Both the position numbers and the translations under genes were made by a program. A stretch of 64,000 nt of DNA from Kalmusia sp. IMI 367209 (Eukaryota > Ascomycota > Dothideomycetes > Pleosporales > Didymosphaeriaceae): positions 1 to 64,000 of the forward strand of contig JAPEUQ010000025.1 of the NCBI GenBank assembly GCA_027946365.1. The letters run 5' to 3'. Below, piece after piece: positions 54,761-64,000 of this stretch. The notes beneath the pieces are model-generated. The model was given only the letters and a program-made list of their open reading frames with translations, did no database searches and was not told the DNA's origin. The stretch's first letter is position 1. Each line of letters starts with the position of its first letter.

Positions 54761-55959
54761 TCAGCCAATCAATGAGGGGAGAGTCGATGGGGGAGAGTCG
54801 ATGGGGGAGAGTCGATGGGGAGAGTCGATTCGGGTAGAGTCGTCAATTGTCTCATGTTTCCCATCGCAGGCTTCCAACTTCTCAATGTGAATGGAACGGA
54901 GCTCCAAAATGCCGGCATCAGCTTTGAAAGACTCTAGGCTGATGCTGTCTAACCACATCCTGTCGAAATAAAGTCTTATGTGTCTTAACCTCTTGCACTG
55001 CTTGAGCAGTCGGACACAATTCATGACATGAAGGCTCGGCAACATCATGGAATAGTCGCCAGCATCCGGAAAATCCTCCCATTTGGTCGCCACATCAGAA
55101 CTGCTTTCCCAACGGAAGTATAGTACTTCAATGTTATCTCGGCCCATCTCGCCAACTGCAATGAGAAGCTTGAGTAGATCATCCATCTCATCTAGACGAA
55201 ATGTGGTCGTACGGTACGCGATAGGTAGAGCCTCATGGCGCATTTGCTTGTTAACGCTAAGAATTCCAAGATGTTTGTTCAGCGGAGAATAGAAACCACT
55301 TGGATCGCCAAGGCCACTCATCCAAGGGAGTCTATCATGAAAGTTGAAGTCCTCTATTCTCCATTCTCCGTTCAAAAATGCGAACGTATAGATCATATCG
55401 CGAATCTCTCTAGGAAGGCCGCAGATCATCTCCGTAACCGCGCTGGTTCCACTTGATTTTAGCTATACAGCTATTTAGCGCCGTCCTTTAAGCATTAGGT
55501 TGCTGGTGGATTACTTACCTTTGTGATAGACATGATCCTACATGCTTCGTCCTCAGTGAAGAGCAGTGGTAAGTAGAACCCACAGTCATAGTGAATATCT
55601 ACAGCAAATCTGTAAAAGCCAAGACGACTCCTTTGAGTGATGATGACTCTGTTCTGCCCATGAGAAATTACCTGTGAATCATGTAAGCAGTGTGAAAGAT
55701 TATAGCTAGGTATGCTTACTTGTATCTTATCTAACTCTTGTAGGAGCTCCTTTGGGTAACCCTTGTTGTGTTTGGATTTCAGTCTGTTGAGGTGCTCATC
55801 ATACTCTTTCGCGAATCTCTCACGCGCCCAAGTAGAGACTGGCATGAGGTCGGAATAGTAGCGAATCGATGGGTCAACGGTCTGGTTCCATGATTGGAAG
55901 TCGAACCCTAGTTCGAATCCCATCTCCGCCAGATTAAGTGTAGGTTTATATCTAGACAT
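54761..55959 (-). CDS. F-box-like domain protein, three exons, 364 residues
   Basis: Exons 55,959-55,720, 55,671-55,519 and 55,462-54,761, with introns of 48 bp (gtaagc...gattcacag) and 56 bp (gtaagt...cctaatgc...gtatag), all phase 0. The total is 1,095 bases. The last exon starts a LPREIRDMIYTFAF motif, the F-box-like LPxEIRxxIY signature of Dothideomycete proteins, then SVNKQMRHEALPIAYRTTTF and a leucine-rich part. The N-terminal 131 residues (MSRYKPTLNLAEMGFELGFD...) are of unknown type. F-box-like motifs are usually near the N-terminus, so the alternative is two adjacent genes, with a second ATG at 55,429. The C-terminal about 20 residues come from a 15-16-bp repeat (54,776-54,830). F-box proteins typically recruit substrates to SCF ubiquitin ligases; that role is inferred. 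Confidence 0.55.
54776..54830 (+). repeat. 15-16-bp tandem repeat (gggagagtcgatggg), 4 copies
   Basis: Nearly identical copies lie inside the 3' end of the F-box-like gene and encode Ser/Pro/Asp-rich residues. The last copy (gggagagtcgattcgg) is diverged. Confidence 0.85.
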
Positions 55960-57017
55960 GCTATTAAAGATTGGATTGCCTTTTCTTCTAGCAGTAGGAA
56001 CGTAGGGTGGGCTATTTATTAGTGAGTTTGACTCACTAGAGCGGGGTTATCTTTGAGTCAATAATGTTACATGCTGAGTAAAAAAGTGGCAGGATCGGGA
56101 GCGCCAGGACGCCCGTGCATTTTCTTCTCAACGCGCTGCCCAACAAACAAGTACCAGTCATATTGTATACCAATCAGATAGCTCCCAAGACCACGAGCGG
56201 GGCCGCCGCCCTGAAGTACTTGCCGGCCTGCGCTACGTGCCTACAGCTGTCGCGAATACGTTCACCAAGCCACTGCCGAAGCCCGCTTTCCTCTAGATTG
56301 GCAGGCTCTCGAGCTTAAGCCAGGCAAGACGAAGGGATCTTCGGGAGTAGACCCAAGGGCGCGCCTTGTTGAATAGTAATGAGCCCTCTAGGGATATTCA
56401 GGAAGGCTCTAATGGGCGATGTCACCATCTACAAGATGCATATCATGGCGATCTGGGTGGTTTCTACTTTCCGCTGAGCTTCTGTAGTTCCCAAAATCGA
56501 CCCTCCCCAACACCTTATAGTAGTTTTCATAGATCTTTTTTAGAATCCTCTTCTCCCTCATAGTATTGGCAATCTAGGTAGTTTCCGCTAAGCTTCTGTA
56601 GTTCCCAAAATCGACCCTCCTCAACGCCTGCCGGGGTTCGGCGCTTTTTGCAAGCGATTGCGAAAGACCCGCTTTTGCATTATTAATCCTACAGTTTAGT
56701 GAAAGCTCTATATGACGTGCCTCACTGACAGAAACCGTCACAAATGCCGCTCGCCAAATTGGATTTCTCAAGGTGCAGGTTAGATTCATCCTTCACGATG
56801 ATGATAGGCGCTTGCTCAGGCCTGTGCGATAGTTTGGTGCACAAACAGGTATGTAAGGGATCCAATAGGTGTCTAATAGAGATTGAATTCCGTGAAATCC
56901 TAAACCTTAAACCTTCTATTACCATCACATGGACTTTTTGACCTGCGCCCTAATCCCCTCTGTGAGCCTGCGATCAGCTTGCAAAGACCCCTACAGCCGA
57001 ATGGAAAACCTTAACTC
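55960..57017. other. Intergenic stretch with a direct duplication
   Basis: About 55 bp (tttccgct(g/a)agcttctgtagttcccaaaatcgaccctcc) occurs at about 56,467 and 56,582. A palindrome tagtgagtttgactcacta lies near 56,020-56,040. No gene recognised. Confidence 0.5.
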
Positions 57018-57956
57018 CTAGACCACTTCGCCCTTCCGTGCAATGTATTGGCGTACCACGATCTTTCCAGACTGAGAGTCATCCAGAACAGCCCGTACTA
57101 ACTCGCCAGGCTGCGTTGCACAGCATGCTGAATCAGTACTATCTGGCAATGAGAGTTCGAAACCGGGTTTGAGATCGCTGAATTTGCTTGCTATAAGAGC
57201 TCCAGCGCGTTGAACGTTGTCTCCTGGCAGATAGCCCCACTCTGTATCCACCAAGTTCTCATCCTCTTCCTCGAGAGGAAAATCCCAGAGCAGCCAAACA
57301 TCTGCGGCGAAGCCACTTGCTGTGATCACAGCGACAACCACATATCCAGAGTTCTGCCAGTGTCCGCGAATGGGATCGTTTTTGTCCAAGTTTTCCGTAT
57401 ATTCTAAGCGTCCTAGTTGGCAAAAGACAAATCCCGTATCGTCGTTCGTGTTCGCAGAGCCGGTAGAGTCAACAGACTCGTCGGATCGGGTATCTTTGCG
57501 GCTCCATTTCCTCTTTCCAAGTTGGACCTTGCTATCTCCAAACCAGTTGATTCCTAGTATATTGAGTGGTAGGAGCTCACGATCGCGCGGATCCTCATCG
57601 TTCGTAGTAGGAGCATCTGTAGGCTTGAGTCGCTCAAGTGTAGGCCTCAAGCGATAAGAGAAGCCCTTGTAGGTTCCCAGCCCATGGTAAGCGAAAGCTG
57701 GCGCATTTATCTTTGCGCATAGTCGTGCGACGTGCTCTACCTTCCGAAAGTCTGTCTTCCCCAGCTCCTGTTGCAACCCGCGCGCATCAAGGATTCCTGT
57801 GAACAGCCGCGCGCGCATAGCCATTGCACGAGCATGATGATATTCATTCATCCTATCCCAGTCTGCATCGGTGAAGCCCTTGAAAAGCTCCTTATAATTG
57901 TGCTTGGTGAGCTTCGCATTAATCTCCTCGATATCTTTATCAGTAAGCGAAGACAT
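57018..57956 (-). CDS. Unidentified intact protein, 312 residues
   Basis: An uninterrupted minus-strand ORF with ATG at 57,956 and TAG at 57,018; composition is balanced and codon use ordinary. The N-terminus is helical (MSSLTDKDIEEINAKLTKHN). The middle has an acidic/basic low-complexity segment (about residues 150-180). The second half contains GHWQNSGYVVVAVITASGFA and ADVWLLWDFPLEEEDENLVD, then a predicted beta-rich end (VRQYIARKGEVV). I do not recognise a family; a lineage-restricted fungal protein is likely. A 24-bp tandem repeat directly precedes the ATG. No disruption is visible. Confidence 0.7.
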   Translation of the reverse strand: MSSLTDKDIEEINAKLTKHNYKELFKGFTDADWDRMNEYHHARAMAMRARLFTGILDARGLQQELGKTDFRKVEHVARLCAKINAPAFAYHGLGTYKGFSYRLRPTLERLKPTDAPTTNDEDPRDRELLPLNILGINWFGDSKVQLGKRKWSRKDTRSDESVDSTGSANTNDDTGFVFCQLGRLEYTENLDKNDPIRGHWQNSGYVVVAVITASGFAADVWLLWDFPLEEEDENLVDTEWGYLPGDNVQRAGALIASKFSDLKPGFELSLPDSTDSACCATQPGELVRAVLDDSQSGKIVVRQYIARKGEVV

Positions 57957-57959
57957 GGT

Positions 57960-58085
57960 AATGATGCCTTGTGGGTATCGACGGGTGATGCTTTGTGGGT
58001 ATCGATGGGTGATGCCTTATAGGTATTGATAGGTAATGCCTTATAGGTATCAACGGGTGATGTGTTGTGGGTATGGGCAGTTGAT
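57960..58085 (+). repeat. 24-bp tandem repeat, about 5 copies, upstream of the 312-residue gene
   Basis: Variants of gggtatcgacgggtgatgcc ttgt recur at 24-bp spacing. The array starts three bases upstream of the ATG, so it forms the 5' leader or core promoter. Confidence 0.8.
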
Positions 58086-58269
58086 GTGTTGGGGCGGCTA
58101 AGAAAATCAACCAGGGTAGATGAGTGGGGCTGATTTAGCCTCAATGCGGCCTATTTATGATGACGTAGCCGCGAGATACCTACCGAACTCGACCGCGAGT
58201 ACCACCAATACTATACTGGAACAGCCGCTCTTCGTTGATTGGACGATTGCAGGTCCTCAGTAACGAGTT

Positions 58270-60250
58270 TGAAGTGGGCTGACCGGGGGCTGTTAGAAGA
58301 CAAAAGTCAAAGTATATATAAGAGGGCTTTATAGAAGCACCTAGGTGAACTCAGATCGCTTTTCTCTCTCCGAACATCCACTGGGTAGGCCTCCGAATAT
58401 CGACTGGGTAGATATGTACCGCACTAGACTTTATAGAAGCGCCTAGGTGAACTCAGAATACTTTTCTACCTCCGAATATCGACTGGATAGGCCTCCGAGT
58501 ATCGACTGGGTAGATATATACAGCGCTAGTGTTAATAGAAGCGCCTAATTACATCTCGATTGCTGTTCTCCTCTAAATATTGACTAGGTGGCTATATAGT
58601 CGGTGTTCGCAGGAGCAGAGCACTCCAGATTTAACTGGGCGCTTCGGCAAATCCCCTCAGTGTGTGAGGAGACCTGTAGACTCTCCATGTCGTGATTCCT
58701 GCGTTGTAGAGAATAAACTAAGCCAGTCATATACACACACATACCTAGTCAACATTCGGAGAAGAGCCATCTAGGCTCAACAGTGCGCTTCCGCATATCC
58801 TTCACGCTCCCTCAGAGTGTGTGGAGACCTGCAGACCTTCTATGTCGTGCTTGACAGAGGAAAAGCTGAGACAGCGTCGCACGCACACCGCATGAAAGCT
58901 AGGCGCTCTCTATGCCTCCACCGGTTGCGGATCGGATCCCGATGGCTCAACGTTGTGCATAGCTACCCAGTTTCAGCTGGACGCTCCTGTAAAGCCTTTC
59001 ACGTTCCGTCAGGATAGGTGTAAACCCGTAAGCTTTTATGTCGTTCTCCACCCTGAGTCGTAGCGGGAAAGGCTAAGCCAGTCACGTATACGCGCAGACA
59101 CGCATCCTAGAACTGCATGCTAGATGCTCTCTACGTCTCTGCCTATTACGTGTCTTATCTATGTGCTCATCTAGGCAGCCTAGCGCTAGGTAGCTATATA
59201 TAACGCTGTGCTATCAGGATCGGTGCGCAGGCAGGACTCGCGACGTGTAGAGGCGTAGGGAGCGCCTAGCCTCCAGTCCTGGAGCGTGCGTCTGTGGGTA
59301 TGTGTGTGGGTGTGACTGGCTCAGGTTCTATCTCTACAACGCAGGTGAAGCACGACATGGAAAGTCTGCAGGCCTACACGCGCACGAACGGAACATGAAG
59401 GGATGTGCTTCTCCTCCGAACCTCGGGCAGGTAGTTCTAACGCTGAGCTACCACGAGCGGCGCGCATACAAGACCGGAAATTGGTGGAGGCATGGAGAGC
59501 GCCTGGCCTTCCGTTGTGGTAAAGCGCACACACAAATTGACAGACTTGCGTGGCAAGACCTCATTCGATCGATTGCGACGAGCCATTCACTGCGGGTGCG
59601 CCAGTTGCACCTGGGTTGCGCTTCTCCGAATCTTGGGCAGGTGGCTACACAACGCTGAGCTATCGCGATCGGCGCGCAGACAACACCCGCAACCGGTGGA
59701 GGCATGGGTAGCGTCTGGCTTGCAGTCCTGGGGCGTGTGTGTGTGTGTGACTGGCTGGCTCAGGTTTTTCCTCTACGACGCAGCTAAAGCGCCCAGGTTT
59801 CGAACGTCTACAGACGAGCACACACTGACAGACCTGTAGGGGCTGGCGCACGAATACGTGTGCATGGCAAGACCCGATTCGATCGTTACGCGACGAGCCG
59901 TCCACCGCGGGGAGCTCCACAGTCGAACCACCATCCTCGTACGAACGCGTCCTCCGAGCGAACTACTCTGCCGGCACGAACATGCATACTGGGGCTTCTC
60001 AACAACGATAACATGGGCTATGAGCGGCGCTGGACTTGCCAGGGCGCTCAGGGTATGCGTGGACGGGCGTATGTGCACGGGCAAACAGGTGCATGGGCAG
60101 ACAACCGCCCTTCACCAACACGGCATGCGTTCAGCTACGTGGACCCCACTCGGTCGTGTCAGTGGGGAGGGCGTCTGGCCGTTGGGCGCGAGCAAACAAG
60201 AGACTACGTAGCTATCCCGCTTGTCAATCTCACTCTATGCCGTCAGTGCT
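58270..60250 (+). repeat. Large degenerate tandem array, related to 32.4 kb
   Basis: Repeated pieces include ctttatagaagcgcctaggtgaactcag and tccgaatatcgactggatagg (58,330-58,600), and cagaccttctatgtcgtgc, ggctcaggttctatctctacaacgc and caacgctgagctatcgcgat-like blocks (58,650-59,900), with about 270-350-bp period. ORFs on both strands are by-products. The part past 59,900 is less clearly repeated. Confidence 0.65.
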
Positions 60251-60280
60251 ATCCTGTAGAATAGACAAACATGTTTGCCA

Positions 60281-60370
60281 GCGTGTCGTGGCGCCTCCGA
60301 CGATCACGAGAAAGCGATCCTCACCCCTCCAGCGTGTCGTGGCGCCTCCGATCGCGATAAAGTCATCCTC
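60281..60370 (+). repeat. 51-bp direct repeat, 2 copies
   Basis: agcgtgtcgtggcgcctccga occurs at 60,280 and 60,331, each followed by a gatcgcgat/gatcacgaga and cctcacc variant. Confidence 0.7.
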
Positions 60371-60373
60371 CCC

Positions 60374-60570
60374 TCACCAGCGCGCTGCCGCCTCGACGCA
60401 TGCACTCAGCCGCCCCCATGCACGAACCAATCTAACAGCGAAGAAGGCCAGCGACGGGTTGTCGACGCGCTGCTGGGTAGGCTCGACGACGCCGCTGAAG
60501 TCGTCAGTGGTGAGGGCGGCGACGTAGCATAGATTGAGGGATAGAGGCGCTTGGCGATGTGAAGACATGG
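60374..60570 (-). other. Coding-like minus-strand ORF, 65 codons
   Basis: From ATG at about 60,570 the frame reads MSSHRQAPLSLNLCYVAALT then TDDFSGVVEPTQQRVDNPSL and ends at 60,374. Composition is protein-like, but no family or neighbouring exon was recognised. Confidence 0.25.
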
Positions 60571-60936
60571 TGTGTACATGACGGGGATGCATGCAGAACC
60601 TGCAGTAGACCGGACATATCGACACGGTCAACGAAAATCAGCAGGAGAACAACCAGATCTCTTTCCACCTTTGGACAATCTGGGATTGTCATGCCTTCTG
60701 GTGTCGCGCATTAGCTGTGCTGTCAAATTGATAGTATATGTATATAGATAGGTATGTGGTTGAAGCGAGCGAGTATCGAGGCAAGGCTAACCGAGTCAGC
60801 AGGGAGACGCTGTTTCTCGCAGGGACAATGCGGACATGCCACGCCTTCTGGTGCTGCGCCTTCGCTATACGCGGAGGCTTCCGTCTGGAGACCCGTGTTG
60901 CCCTCGCCTACCTGAGCATCAATGACCACAAGGAGC

Positions 60937-61147
60937 TCATTTAGGATGCCGTTCCGGGCCTTGGAGCATCTGTTCCAAGCACAAGCACCTGCTGCCTGCT
61001 CCCCATGGCCGTCCGATCTCGAGGACGTGGAACATGCAGAGGAAAATGCTCAAGCTAACGATAAATCTGGGATCGCCTGTTCCCATCACAATACGACGCC
61101 CATTTGCTTGCAGAGACTTCTTTAACTCGCCGCCAATGTGTGATTCT
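60937..61147 (-). pseudogene. Possible fungal-specific transcription-factor domain relic
   Basis: An open minus-strand segment reads GELKKSLQANGRRIVMGTGD, then a helix FIVSLSIFLCMFHVLEI and RCLCLEQMLQGPERHP. The order (long helix, small loop, FE-like helix, then a RGPERH-like end) resembles the middle homology region of Zn2Cys6 transcription factors. It is bounded by stops and stands alone, so it is at best a fragment. Confidence 0.35.
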
Positions 61148-61211
61148 CAAGAGCTCCTACGCCTCCTCCTCGAACATCGCGCTGTCTATAGAGTCGGCAA
61201 TAGCGTTGGCC

Positions 61212-61532
61212 TCAGAGATTTATGAGCTGCCAAAGAGTGCCGCTGGTGTTAGGTTCATCTAAATTCTGGAGTTGACGGGCACGCTTACTCGGTGAAATAC
61301 GACTACAGGTAGTCTCTGGGATATTAAAAACAGCGGCAAGGTCTTTATTAGAGCAAGGGAGTCCTTTTTTACTCACAAAAATAGGCGGCGCCGAGGACAG
61401 CAGCCCTCGTAGGAGTACTGACATGTTGTGCTGAATCTGTATGAACCAGCCCAGGTGGTGGGGTAGTGAGCCACTGACGTTTACGACCTGCAGGCATGAT
61501 AAAAAACTATTCCTGATCTGGTTTGTATACAA
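61212..61532 (-). pseudogene. Possible Tc1/pogo-type helix-turn-helix transposase relic
   Basis: A 106-codon minus-strand ORF contains GLPCSNKDLAAVFNIPETTC followed by SRISPSKRARQLQNLDEPN, the spacing of a transposase helix-turn-helix (xKxIAxxFNIPxSTVxRI). No catalytic triad or terminal repeats were found. The start is not certain. Confidence 0.3.
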
Positions 61533-61539
61533 AAATACT

Positions 61540-62719
61540 GGTAAGTTAGATATTTCGTGGTGTTTGTTGTTTGTTGCGCAGCGCCTTGGAGAGAACGCAC
61601 GGGGGCTTCCTTCCCGCCTGGACGCACGCTAGGCCTCACCAGCACGCTCCAGCATGGCGCATCGCGACAGCGCCGCTCACCACTTGTGGGCCTCGCACGT
61701 TGAACCCGCCTGCTGAAGCTTCTGAGGCTTCTTCACCTCAAAATTTCGCCCAGTGGCCGCGCGATCAAAAAGCCAACTTGGATTTTTATAATTTTTTTTT
61801 AAAAAACCTAGAATCAATTTTTGAGCCTTACAGAGCTCTCCACCAAAAGTTTTCTCGCGATGGTAGCTTTTGTTGCAAGTTTTGCAGCCTCAAAAAGCTG
61901 CCTGACTCTTTTTGGTGTTGGGGCGCGCATTCAGTCATGGCGGGCATGGATTCTTGTGTTCAGCCACCGCGGACTAGACGCTCGACACGGACTGGACTGG
62001 CTGGCCACGGCCGGAGCTCTGGTGGGAGCGCCGCTCCCGCCCTGCTTTCATTTTGCCTGCGTTGCCGCGTTGTGCACCCCACCTGCCGCTGGCGAGCGTA
62101 GTTAGGCCAGAAACCCAGGGCGTCGAGTCCTGACACCAAGGTCGCCCTGCGTACCCACCTTCCAGGTGAGCTCTGGATACGCGTGGTAGACCAGGCCATC
62201 AAGGACTTTGCCAAGGTCTCGCCGTCGCACAAAGTGCAGGTAGCTCCAGCGGCTCGGATCGGGGAGGAGGCAGCAGCGTGCGACGGTGGAGGACAATGGG
62301 GTAGGGGAACCGTATGCGCTCAGAGCGTCTCCAAGGGCAGCTGGATCTGCGTGACAACGACAGTGGGATGGAGGCATGGTGGGGCTAGGACCATATCCTC
62401 CAGCGACGAGCGAGTGCACCGACCTATCGAGACAAGTGATTGTTGATCCATTTCATTGTTACTTAGATAGATTTGAGGGTGCTAGACTATTTGCTTCACT
62501 CCACACTGACACACCCATCCCATGGTGTCAGCACCTCCATAGTCAACCATTATGCATTGAGAAAGACAACGGTGAAGGGGTCGAGTGATAAATTTTGCAG
62601 CAGCTGTACTCACTGGCGATGGCGCGATCGCTGACGAAGGCGACAGAGTGTTGCGCAAGACGGGCAAACAAGACTCCCCCACCACGAATACCAGCATCGG
62701 TCGCCGAGAAAGGAAGCTC
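61540..62719. other. Stretch without a supported gene
   Basis: A poly-T/poly-A low-complexity tract lies at about 61,778-61,822. Plus-strand ORFs (61,571-62,101) and a 105-codon minus-strand ORF (62,419-62,102; contains RWSYLHFVRRRDLGKVLDGL) have no recognised family. Confidence 0.4.
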
Positions 62720-63518
62720 TCAGGGTGTAGCATTCGAAGAACTCTCCGTTGTAATGTTCGAAGAACTCTCGGGCGTAGCATTCGAAAGACCCTCGGGGCT
62801 CAAGCTCTCTCGCACGAACTCGCAGAGAGAGGAAGGGTCCGCCTCGAGGATCATGTCTTGCCACTTGTCCCAGGTTGCTCGCGTGACGTGAACGTTCCAA
62901 TCTACCGCGGTAAGGAAAGTCAACTCGTGTGCGTGGATCTCGCGAGCTCGGAGGCCAGATACCCTGCTCCAGAGCCCGAAGTGGAAGTCGTAGTCGTTGA
63001 GATTCTTCGAGGCAACGACCATCGCAGCGAGGAACATGCGTCGCCCGCACCGCAGTGCGCCCTGGGGTGCTCCGTCTTGGTGTCTTTTCAAATGCGTGTG
63101 AAGCAGGACGACATAGTACAGAGCGAGACTGAGGGAATAGTAACTTGCTCGGGCTCGATGCAAGACATCTTTGATGAAGCTGCGAAGAGGAATGATTCCA
63201 GAGGGAATAGCGTCTTGAATGACTCCAGAAGAAGCAGCGTCTTGAATGACTCCAGAGGAAGAAGCAGCGTCTTCACGGGGTCTTGGCGGCGGGATAGTTG
63301 GAGGCCATATATGCTCCACGATGAGGGTCGCCGCGTCTTTTATCGATCGAGGGTTAGCATCAAGGGCGAAACCAAACAAAAAAAGTGTTGAGAGACTGCT
63401 AACCAAGGATGCTATTCGCCATTTTGAGCTTTGCATCGCCTGGAGCCTTTTGTGCGGCCGGAAGCGAGAGCTGCCCATCTGCACCCGTGGCGTCTGCTCC
63501 CATGGCGTCTGCCGTCAT
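62720..63518 (-). CDS. PCL/Pho80-type cyclin, 243 residues, one intron
   Basis: Exons 63,518-63,404 and 62,720-63,336. The 67-bp intron reads gttagc...gatgctaaccc...ataaaag. Phase 1 is kept and the total is 732 bases. The cyclin fold is clear: IVEHIWPP, PLRSFIKDVLHRARASYYSL, then RRMFLAAMVVASKNLNDYDF, WSRVSGLRAREIHAHELTFL and AVDWNVHVTRATWDKW. These match Pho80/PCL-type cyclins, which activate Pho85-like kinases in phosphate, nutrient and cell-cycle control. Normal spacing suggests a working cyclin box. The frame is open upstream of the chosen ATG as far as 63,656 (no ATG there), so an upstream exon may exist. The C-terminus is Ser/Asn/Thr repeat-rich (SSSNITTESSSNATP). Confidence 0.75.
63178..63275 (+). 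repeat. In-gene trinucleotide-phase repeat (about 30-bp unit)
   Basis: tgactccagaagaagcagcg tcttga and relatives (gattccagagggaatagcgtcttgaa) occur three times in the cyclin gene, encoding repeats SGVIQDAA on the minus strand. Confidence 0.7.
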
Positions 63519-63608
63519 GCTTGTGTGGGTGGGAAAGGGTGCTTCGTTGCAGACCTGGCAAGGGCGTTTGTGGTTTGTTGATATTATGTAATCAGCTCGG
63601 TACCGTTT

Positions 63609-63944
63609 ATGGCCGCTCCTTCCACTTTCAACTTGATGGTAGTGTCTCTCGGGCACATTGACGTTGAAACAATTTTCTACGTTTCATTTCTTCAGATGAA
63701 AAATCCTGCGTTACACCGCAGCAAGCGCCATGCAGCTAAGTATCACAGACTGTTGGCTCTGTTGGGCGGACCTGGGAAACGAGCATTGCGTCGAGCATAT
63801 CACTTGTTCGTGAGGGAACGCATTCATTCAGGATACTTGCAGCTATCGGCGCGGAGAAGTCGTAAAGCAAGCGACCCTGCGCGCAGCGCGCCAGCGGTCA
63901 AACAAATTTCAACACTAAAAAGCTACTATCACGAGATTCAATAA
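63609..63944 (+). CDS. Unidentified small basic protein, one probable intron, 92 residues
   Basis: Plus-strand ATG at 63,609, TAA at 63,942. A probable intron at 63,639-63,695 (gtagtg...cttcag, 57 bp) keeps the frame; without it the protein would be 111 residues. It is Arg/Lys-rich (HRSKRHAAKYHRLLALLGG; YLQLSARRSRKASDPARSAP) and ends LKSYYHEIQ. No family recognised. It is divergent from the cyclin gene, with about 90 bp between start codons. Confidence 0.4.
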   Translation: MAAPSTFNLMVVSLGHIDVETIFYVSFLQMKNPALHRSKRHAAKYHRLLALLGGPGKRALRRAYHLFVRERIHSGYLQLSARRSRKASDPARSAPAVKQISTLKSYYHEIQ

Positions 63945-64000
63945 ATATCTACACAGTATGGCTGCACCCGTTGTGATTGTGTGAGAACTGCTTCTACGAG

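Noticed and set aside
25930..63395. Shared aaaaaaagtgttgagaga at about 25,934 and 63,378
   Set aside because: Only about 19 bases in unrelated contexts (one inside the cyclin intron); may be chance or a tiny repeat fragment.

Overview
The window looks like nuclear DNA of a filamentous ascomycete, probably a Dothideomycete-like mould. Evidence: short introns (about 45-80 bp) with GT...CTRAC...AG signals; fungal-only protein families (fungal rhodopsin-type 7TM protein, DUF7587, OTT_1508-type deaminase, ubiquitin-like-domain protein, BTB/POZ, LPxEIRDxIY F-box-like, PCL cyclin); and strong signs of repeat-induced point mutation (RIP: C to T and G to A changes with TA-rich residue). It resembles a subtelomeric or accessory compartment: few intact genes, many tandem repeats and pseudogenes. 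Nearly every recognisable gene lies on the minus strand.

Layout. 1-12,780 is an almost pure A+T block with no intact gene. It holds a RIP-destroyed Ty3/Gypsy LTR retrotransposon on the minus strand (3,426-10,311; RT and integrase relics still readable). A non-mutated solo LTR of the same family sits at 37,182-37,377. The A+T block ends sharply at about 12,780 and is followed by GC-rich minisatellites (12.9-15.0 kb). 15.3-19.3 kb has two minus-strand genes: a new three-exon 416-residue protein and a 602-residue cysteine-rich protein with a coding 15-bp repeat. 19.3-33.3 kb is GC-rich and repeat-laden. It contains a minus-strand array of tandemly duplicated exon-intron units (23.6-25.5 kb), a small gene whose ends reappear downstream as internally deleted copies (26.4-27.2 kb), a plus-strand 450-residue low-complexity gene, and long degenerate arrays.

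33.3-39.2 kb has a six-exon fungal rhodopsin-like membrane protein gene with one extra base in exon 1, the solo LTR, and an intact DUF7587 gene. 40.9-53.3 kb is a pseudogene belt: an OTT_1508-type deaminase, an unidentified gene, a 5'-truncated SNF2-type helicase with a second tail fragment, a kinase-like fragment and a BTB protein. Most of these carry stop codons explainable as C to T or G to A. Among them is an apparently intact ubiquitin-like-domain protein gene. A dispersed repeat with about 45-bp iterons and a conserved reading frame occurs at 32.8, 44.2 and 47.5 kb; two of its copies border the helicase copies. 54.7-58.0 kb has an F-box-like gene and an intact unknown 312-residue gene. 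58.3-60.3 kb is another repeat array related to 32.4-32.75 kb. The right end has a PCL-type cyclin gene and a divergent small gene.

The genes do not form one pathway. The window reads as a mutational graveyard shaped by RIP and local duplication, with a few surviving genes.
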